A DNA stretch of 10,389 nucleotides from an uncultured Christensenellaceae bacterium (GTDB lineage Bacteria; Bacillota; Clostridia; Christensenellales; Christensenellaceae): positions 1 to 10,389 of the forward strand of contig CAKSBK010000017.1 of the NCBI GenBank assembly GCA_934438035.1, given 5' to 3'. Positions 6,656 to 10,389 of the stretch are shown here, piece after piece. The position numbers and the translations under genes were made by a program. How positions within the stretch are numbered: the first letter of the stretch is position 1; every line of letters begins with the position of its first letter. Under the pieces are notes generated by a model. It made no database searches and was not told the DNA's origin. It worked only from the letters and a program-made list of their open reading frames with translations.

Positions 6656-7471
6656 ATGATAATAGATTTTCACACCCACGTTTTTCCCGACTCCATTGCG
6701 AAAAAAGCGGTAGATTCTCTTGCCGCACGCTCAAAAACCATACCCAAAAGAGACGGAACCCTTTACTCTCTTAAAGAATCCATGAAAAAAAGCGGAATCG
6801 ATATAAGCGTCGTTCTTCCTGTAGTAACGTCTCCCAAACAATTTAATTCAATAAATGCCTACAGCGCGGAAAAAAATGAAATTGACGGCGTTATATTTTT
6901 CGGCGGCATTCACCCCGACTGCGAAAATATTAAAGACAAGCTAAAGCAAATCAAAAGCCTCGGCTTAAAAGGGATTAAGCTTCACCCGGATTATCAAAAC
7001 ACTTTTATTGACGATATAAAATACATAAACATAATCTCCGAGGCGGTAAATATAGGTCTTAAGGTCATACTGCACTCCGGCGTCGACGTAGGTCTTCCCG
7101 AGGAAGTACACTGTACGCCGAAAAGAGCCGCGGCAATGTTAAAGGCAGTTTACGGCAGCGAGTTTTTTAAAGACCCTCCCTCGGTTATATTCGCACATAT
7201 GGGAGACATATATAATTTAAACGAAACAAAAGAGTATTTAATAGGAAAAAACGTAATGCTCGATACTGCGTTTATTTTGGATAAGCTTCCTAAAGACGAG
7301 CTTACATATCTTATTCGCGCCCACGGAGCGGATAAAGTTTTATTCGCAACGGACAGCCCCTGGGGCGGTCAAAAAGAGTTTATCGACATTTTTTCTTCAC
7401 TGCCCTTAAGCTTTGAGGAAAAAGAATTAATCTCCCATAAAAACGCATTAAAACTACTGGAACTTAAATAA
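6656..7471 (+). CDS. Metal-dependent hydrolase or decarboxylase of the amidohydrolase-2 family
   Basis: A 271-residue TIM-barrel enzyme of the amidohydrolase superfamily, close in style to the Amidohydro_2/ACMSD-like group. The usual metal and catalytic residues are visible: HTH (H6, H8) at the end of strand 1, KLHPDY (108-113) with H110, H140 in VILHSGVD, H181 in FAHMGD and D233 in FATDSPWG. It is probably cytoplasmic, with no signal peptide or membrane helix. The family hydrolyses C-N, C-O or lactone bonds, or decarboxylates aromatic acids such as aminocarboxymuconate semialdehyde. The substrate here cannot be assigned. The ATG at 6656 has GAGGA 8 bases upstream. The divergent arrangement with the aromatic-acid operon makes an aromatic substrate possible but unproven. 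The gene is monocistronic and ends at a terminator directly after the stop. Confidence 0.88.
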   Translation: MIIDFHTHVFPDSIAKKAVDSLAARSKTIPKRDGTLYSLKESMKKSGIDISVVLPVVTSPKQFNSINAYSAEKNEIDGVIFFGGIHPDCENIKDKLKQIKSLGLKGIKLHPDYQNTFIDDIKYINIISEAVNIGLKVILHSGVDVGLPEEVHCTPKRAAAMLKAVYGSEFFKDPPSVIFAHMGDIYNLNETKEYLIGKNVMLDTAFILDKLPKDELTYLIRAHGADKVLFATDSPWGGQKEFIDIFSSLPLSFEEKELISHKNALKLLELK

Positions 7472-7497
7472 GGCGGGATATTTTCCCGCCCTTTTTT
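7472..7497 (+). terminator. Intrinsic terminator of the amidohydrolase gene
   Basis: GGCGGGA (7472-7478) pairs perfectly with TCCCGCC (7484-7490) around a 5-base loop and is followed by C and six Ts. It begins at the base after the stop codon. On the minus strand the hairpin is followed only by TTATTT, so it may also stop transcripts arriving from the converging esterase side, but less well. Confidence 0.92.
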
Positions 7498-7499
7498 AT

Positions 7500-7844
7500 T
7501 TAATATGCTGTCTTTTTTATTACCCTCTCCGGGTTTCCCGCCGCAAGACCGGGTCTGTAAGAACGTCGTTTCCTATAATTATCTTTGCGCAGTCAAGCAT
7601 AACGGCGTTGTAATTTATAAAAACACGCTCTCCTAAAAAAAAATTTTTCCGCAAGCCGTCTTTACCGATTCCGCCGAGAATTACTTTTAACATAAGCTTT
7701 TTCTTCTCTATAAGCAGCTACGTTAAATATCAAAAGCGCTTTTCTTACGTTAACCCGCATATTTATAAGCTCTTCGTCCTCGGAATCGTAAAGCTCTCCG
7801 CCTATCATCTTTTCATATCCGCTTGTAATATCCCTTTCGTCTTT
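7500..7844 (-). pseudogene. Decayed maltose/galactoside-type O-acetyltransferase (hexapeptide-repeat family)
   Basis: The roughly 340 bases downstream of the esterase hold fragments of a maltose O-acetyltransferase-like gene in three frame segments. Segment A (7844-7662) reads ERDITSGYEKMIGGELYD, then SEDEELINMRVNVRKALLIFN, the typical N-terminal helical region, and stops at a TAA. Segment B is in another frame (about 7700-7540) and reads LKVILGGIGKDGLRKN, then FLGERVFINYNAVMLDCAKI and IIGNDV, the first hexapeptide repeats. It seems to lack about 15 residues before FLGE. Segment C shifts frame again near 7550 and reads GLAAGNPERVIKKTAY and stop, the conserved extreme C-terminus (compare AGNPARVIRK). 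About 80 to 90 residues of the left-handed beta-helix, including the catalytic region, are missing between B and C. Complete family members have about 185 to 200 residues. No start codon or ribosome binding site is clear for segment A. The gene is dead, and probably once followed the esterase in one transcript. Confidence 0.88.
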
Positions 7845-8646
7845 AGGCCTTGCACATTTTTAAAAATCTCATCGCCATGGAGAACCAGTCTCTCATATAT
7901 TCGTAATCCTCGGGGTCTCCCTCCATAATCGTCTCGGGAGTGCATAAAGCCGCGCCGTGTTCCCCCGTGGGGAATATGTGAAGCTCGAAAAAAACTCCGG
8001 CGCGGTTTAACGCCTCGCATAAAAGCATTGAATTTGCCACGGGAACATAGCTGTCCTCCCTCGTAGTCCAAACAAACGCAGGCGGCATGTTTTTTGTAAC
8101 CTGCTTTTCTATGCTGACCTGTTCTCTAAGCTCCCGGTCGTTCGCCTTTTTACCCAAAAGGTTTTTAAAGCTGTTTTCATGCGCGCCTTTTCCCGCAGTT
8201 ATAACGGGATAAGAGAGTATAAGAGCATACGGCTGCATATTTTTTGCGTCTCTTCCCGTAAGCTCCCAAAGAAACGCCGAATCATAAAACGCTCCCAGGC
8301 TCGCGGCAAGATGTCCTCCTGCGCTAAAGCCCATTAAAGCAACGTCCTTCGTATCAAGTCCCCAATTTTCAAGGTTATCTTTTATATATCCAACCGCCTC
8401 TCCCGCCTCGGTAAGAGCAGTCGGGAAAAAGTCGTTTTCTCCCACGGAATAATACAATACTGCGCAGCTTATGCCCTGCCCGTTAAGTCTTTTTGCAACG
8501 GGCTCGGCTTCTCTTTCGCAGATATCCTTATACCCGCCGCCGGGTATAACAAGAACAAACGGCATGCCGCTTTTCGTTTTTTCCGCCAAATAAAGCCTAA
8601 GCGGCGCTTCCTTTTTTAAATTTCCCTTTAATTTTATTTCCTGCAT
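7843..8646 (-). CDS. Alpha/beta-hydrolase esterase (acetylesterase/BD-FAE-like)
   Basis: A 267-residue serine hydrolase with the layout of small acetyl- or feruloyl-type esterases that remove acyl groups from sugars. It shows the oxyanion loop PGGGY (35-39), the nucleophile elbow GFSAGG (106-111) with S108, the acid D198 in TREDSYVP, and H230 in PTGEHGAAL, all in the expected order. There is no signal peptide, so it acts inside the cell, probably on imported oligosaccharides or other small esters. I place the start at ATG 8646, which has GGGGG 8 bases upstream. An in-frame TTG at 8661 would add five residues but would put that GGGGG inside the gene and lacks its own ribosome binding site. The decayed sugar O-acetyltransferase lies directly downstream, with its remnant touching this stop codon, so the pair may once have handled sugar acetylation and deacetylation. 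Substrate is unknown. Confidence 0.88.
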   Translation of the reverse strand: MQEIKLKGNLKKEAPLRLYLAEKTKSGMPFVLVIPGGGYKDICEREAEPVAKRLNGQGISCAVLYYSVGENDFFPTALTEAGEAVGYIKDNLENWGLDTKDVALMGFSAGGHLAASLGAFYDSAFLWELTGRDAKNMQPYALILSYPVITAGKGAHENSFKNLLGKKANDRELREQVSIEKQVTKNMPPAFVWTTREDSYVPVANSMLLCEALNRAGVFFELHIFPTGEHGAALCTPETIMEGDPEDYEYMRDWFSMAMRFLKMCKA

Positions 8647-8680
8647 ATTCTTTTCCCCCAATATTATTTATTATGCTTTT

Positions 8681-8708
8681 ATTTTACATATATCGTGAAT
8701 ATTTTCAA
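8681..8708 (-). promoter_or_regulatory. Probable promoter of the esterase gene
   Basis: On the minus strand, TTGAAA (8708-8703) and TAAAAT (8686-8681) are spaced by 16 bases. The -35 box is only 2 bases from the -35 box of the divergent MATE promoter, so the two may compete for RNA polymerase or be controlled together. Confidence 0.5.
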
Positions 8709-8710
8709 GC

Positions 8711-8738
8711 TTGTTTAAAGAATTTTTAATGATATAAT
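8711..8738 (+). promoter_or_regulatory. Probable promoter of the MATE transporter gene
   Basis: TTGTTT (8711-8716) and a perfect TATAAT (8733-8738) are separated by 16 bases. The leader to the ATG at 8772 is about 27 bases and contains AGGA (8757-8760) 11 bases before the start. Confidence 0.6.
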
Positions 8739-8771
8739 ATATAAGATATAAAATTAAGGAACAAAGCATAA

Positions 8772-10124
8772 ATGAAAAACAGTACCGCTTCAAAAAAAGA
8801 CATGCTTTCCGGCAGCACGAATAAAGGGCTTTTTTTATTTGCCCTCCCCATGATTTTCGGAAATCTCCTGCAGCAATTCTATAATATTGCGGATTCGATC
8901 ATCGTCGGCAAATTCGTTAACGCCGACGCTCTCGGTGCTGTAGGCTCCGCCTATTCCTTAATCACTTTTTTAACCTCCGTAATAATAGGGCTTTGCATGG
9001 GAAGCGGCGCCGTATTTTCTTTTTACAGAGGGAAAAACGAACCCAAAAAATTAAGAAGCTCCATGCTCTGCTCCTTTGTTTTAACGGGAAGCGTGAGCGT
9101 TATTTTAACGCTTCTTATGCTGATATTTTTAGACCCCGTCTTATTTCTTTTAAAAACTCCGGATAAAATTTTCCCCTATATGCGCAGTTATTCTTTTATA
9201 GTGATAACGGGAATAATCTTTGTTTTTCTTTATAATTTTTACGCCTATCTTCTGCGCTCTTCGGGTGATTCCGTAACTCCGCTTGTGTTTTTGGGAATTA
9301 CCGCCGTCCTTAACGTAGGCTTAGACCTTGTCTCTGTGCTCGTTTTTAAAATGGGGCTTGAGGGCACGGCTTATGCTACCGTCTTTTCCCAGGCGGTAAG
9401 CGGAATAGGTCTTATGGTTTACACTCATATTAAATATAAAGAAATGCGCTTTTCAATAAAGGATTTTATACATTCGGAAAAGCCCTTTAAGGAAATAAGC
9501 TCATATTCCGCAGTTTCCTCTCTTCAGCAATCCGTAATGAATTTCGGAATACTTATGATTCAGGGGCTCGTCAACAGCTTCGGCCCCTCCGTAATGACCG
9601 CGTTTGCCGCCGCAGTTAAAATAGATACGTTTGCGTATATGCCCGCGCAGGAATTTGCCAACGCATATTCAATTTTTGTTTCAAGAAACAACGGTGCGGG
9701 AAATAAAAAGAGAATAAAAGAGGGCACCAAAAGCGCGCTTATCGCTTCCGTATTATTCTGCGCCGCCGTCTCCGCCGCAGTAGTGCTGCTAAGCCCGCAG
9801 CTCATGACGTTTTTTGTAGATCCGTCGGAAACGGAAATAATAAAAATCGGCGTTGGCTATCTTCATATAGAAGGTGCGTTTTATGCGCTTATAGGCATAC
9901 TGTTCCTGCTTTACGGATACTTTAGAGGTCTTAACCGCCCCTTGATATCCCTCTTGCTTACGATTATTTCTTTAGGCTTAAGAGTGCTTCTTGCAAATAT
10001 ATTCTCCTCTTTCCCCGCTTTCGGAGTTTACGGCATATGGTGGTCAATTCCCATAGGCTGGCTTATTGCGGACGCAGTAGGATTTATTATAATGTTTTTT
10101 ATAAAGCGCCGCAAAAACGCATAA
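8772..10124 (+). CDS. MATE-family multidrug/cation efflux transporter
   Basis: A 450-residue polytopic membrane protein of typical MATE length with about 12 hydrophobic segments in two related halves. Family features include the first helix region FALPMIFGNLLQQFYNIADS and IIVGKFVNADALGAVG (about 23-58), LRSSGDSVTP (161-170), NVGLDLVSV (181-189) and GLEGTAYATVFSQ (195-207). In the second half, AYSIFVSRNNGAGNKKRIKEG mirrors the first-half loop after helix 2 (GSGAVFSFYRGKNEPKKL). It would sit in the cytoplasmic membrane and export organic cations or other small compounds using a Na+ or H+ gradient. Substrate is unknown, and many Clostridia carry several such paralogues. It has its own promoter and is divergent from the esterase gene. 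No clear terminator is seen between its stop and the next gene. Confidence 0.95.
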   Translation: MKNSTASKKDMLSGSTNKGLFLFALPMIFGNLLQQFYNIADSIIVGKFVNADALGAVGSAYSLITFLTSVIIGLCMGSGAVFSFYRGKNEPKKLRSSMLCSFVLTGSVSVILTLLMLIFLDPVLFLLKTPDKIFPYMRSYSFIVITGIIFVFLYNFYAYLLRSSGDSVTPLVFLGITAVLNVGLDLVSVLVFKMGLEGTAYATVFSQAVSGIGLMVYTHIKYKEMRFSIKDFIHSEKPFKEISSYSAVSSLQQSVMNFGILMIQGLVNSFGPSVMTAFAAAVKIDTFAYMPAQEFANAYSIFVSRNNGAGNKKRIKEGTKSALIASVLFCAAVSAAVVLLSPQLMTFFVDPSETEIIKIGVGYLHIEGAFYALIGILFLLYGYFRGLNRPLISLLLTIISLGLRVLLANIFSSFPAFGVYGIWWSIPIGWLIADAVGFIIMFFIKRRKNA

Positions 10125-10160
10125 TTTTTACATTTAACGCAATCTGTTAAAAAAAGTTTT

Positions 10161-10189
10161 TTGCCTGTAAATATATATAATGATATAAT
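10161..10189 (+). promoter_or_regulatory. Probable promoter of the ftsH-like gene
   Basis: TTGCCT (10161-10166) and a perfect TATAAT (10184-10189) are separated by the ideal 17 bases. The start codon at 10228 lies about 30 bases after the expected transcription start and has GGAG 6 bases upstream. Confidence 0.75.
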
Positions 10190-10227
10190 CACCATAACAA
10201 TAGTAATTTTAAAGAACGGAGAAAGTT

Positions 10228-10389
10228 ATGAAAGAAGTTAAAAAGCCTCATAAGCCGCTGATATATTATTACGGCATAGTTGTAGTAGTTCTTTTAATAT
10301 TAAACCTGCTTATAATTCCGCTCATACAGGAATCCGCAATCAAAGAGGTTGATTACGGCACCTTTATGCAGATGACGGAGGATAAGAAC
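10228..10389 (+). CDS. ftsH: ATP-dependent zinc metalloprotease FtsH, N-terminal fragment (cut by window end)
   Basis: The first 54 codons are visible and the frame is open to the right edge. The protein starts with a basic stretch (MKEVKKPHKP). A transmembrane helix follows at about residues 11-33 (IYYYGIVVVVLLILNLLIIP), then the start of an outside domain with KEVDYGTFMQMTEDKN. This matches the N-terminus of FtsH, where the first helix is followed by a V-x-Y-x-x-F motif opening the periplasmic-type domain. FtsH is a membrane-bound hexameric AAA+ protease that degrades misfolded membrane proteins and regulatory proteins. The ATPase and zinc-protease motifs lie outside the window, so the assignment rests on this N-terminus alone. 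Confidence 0.75.
   Translation, partial: MKEVKKPHKPLIYYYGIVVVVLLILNLLIIPLIQESAIKEVDYGTFMQMTEDKN

Noticed and set aside
6497..6679. A 60-codon minus-strand frame across the divergent promoter region
   Set aside because: It spans both predicted promoters and the first ligase start, has no ribosome binding site, and its sequence resembles no protein.
7805..8071. An 88-codon minus-strand open frame overlapping the end of the esterase and the gap
   Set aside because: It overlaps the esterase catalytic Asp and His region in another frame, has arginine/glycine-rich composition typical of a shadow frame, and lacks a ribosome binding site. The acetyltransferase remnant explains the gap better.
8647..8661. 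Five-residue upstream extension of the esterase from an in-frame TTG
   Set aside because: The extension would consume the GGGGG ribosome binding site of ATG 8646 and has no ribosome binding site of its own.
10125..10160. AAAAAAAGTTTTTT downstream of the MATE gene as a terminator
   Set aside because: Only A/T pairs with essentially no loop; it lacks the GC-rich stem of an intrinsic terminator.

Overview
The window looks like the chromosome of a strictly anaerobic, fairly low-GC Bacillota, probably an uncultured clostridial (gut-type) organism. This rests on the oxygen-sensitive, ferredoxin-dependent indolepyruvate oxidoreductase, strong AGGAGG-type ribosome binding sites, AT-rich TTGnnn/TATAAT promoters, and the style of the MATE and FtsH proteins. 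It is an inference; no rRNA or other marker gene is present. Nothing in the window suggests a phage, plasmid, insertion sequence or CRISPR array.

Bases 1-130 (minus strand) hold the 5' end of a gene that runs off the left edge. Its strong ribosome binding site is not followed by any usual start codon. A strong hairpin terminator at 226-247 closes the main feature of the window, a six-gene minus-strand operon at 6500-250. In order of transcription this is: phenylacetate-CoA-ligase-type enzyme (paralogue 2), iorA, iorB, phenylacetate-CoA-ligase-type enzyme (paralogue 1), a small double-ACT protein, and an unrecognised membrane-anchored protein. The genes overlap by 4 bases or lie 2 to 32 bases apart. 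Together, IorAB and the two ligases interconvert aromatic 2-oxo acids, arylacetyl-CoA and free arylacetates. This could be oxidative breakdown of Phe/Tyr/Trp, yielding reduced ferredoxin and acyl-CoA, or salvage of arylacetates by reductive carboxylation to make aromatic amino acids. The ACT protein is the obvious candidate amino-acid sensor for the pathway.

The operon promoter (6558-6586) lies almost back to back with a plus-strand promoter (6596-6624) for a metal-dependent amidohydrolase-2-family enzyme (6656-7471), which ends in a clean terminator (7472-7497). Next comes a minus-strand pair: an alpha/beta-hydrolase esterase (8646-7843) and, directly downstream, the decayed remains of a maltose/galactoside-type O-acetyltransferase (about 7844-7500). 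The remains have three reading-frame segments and a large internal deletion.

The esterase shares a compact divergent promoter region with a MATE-family efflux transporter (8772-10124, plus strand). The window ends inside the 5' end of an ftsH-like membrane protease gene (10228 onward), which has its own near-consensus promoter.

Most of this is recognisable metabolism. The parts most worth a second look are the duplicated and diverged ligases flanking iorAB, the unknown membrane-anchored protein at the end of the operon, the acetyltransferase remnant, and the unusual start of the gene at the left edge.
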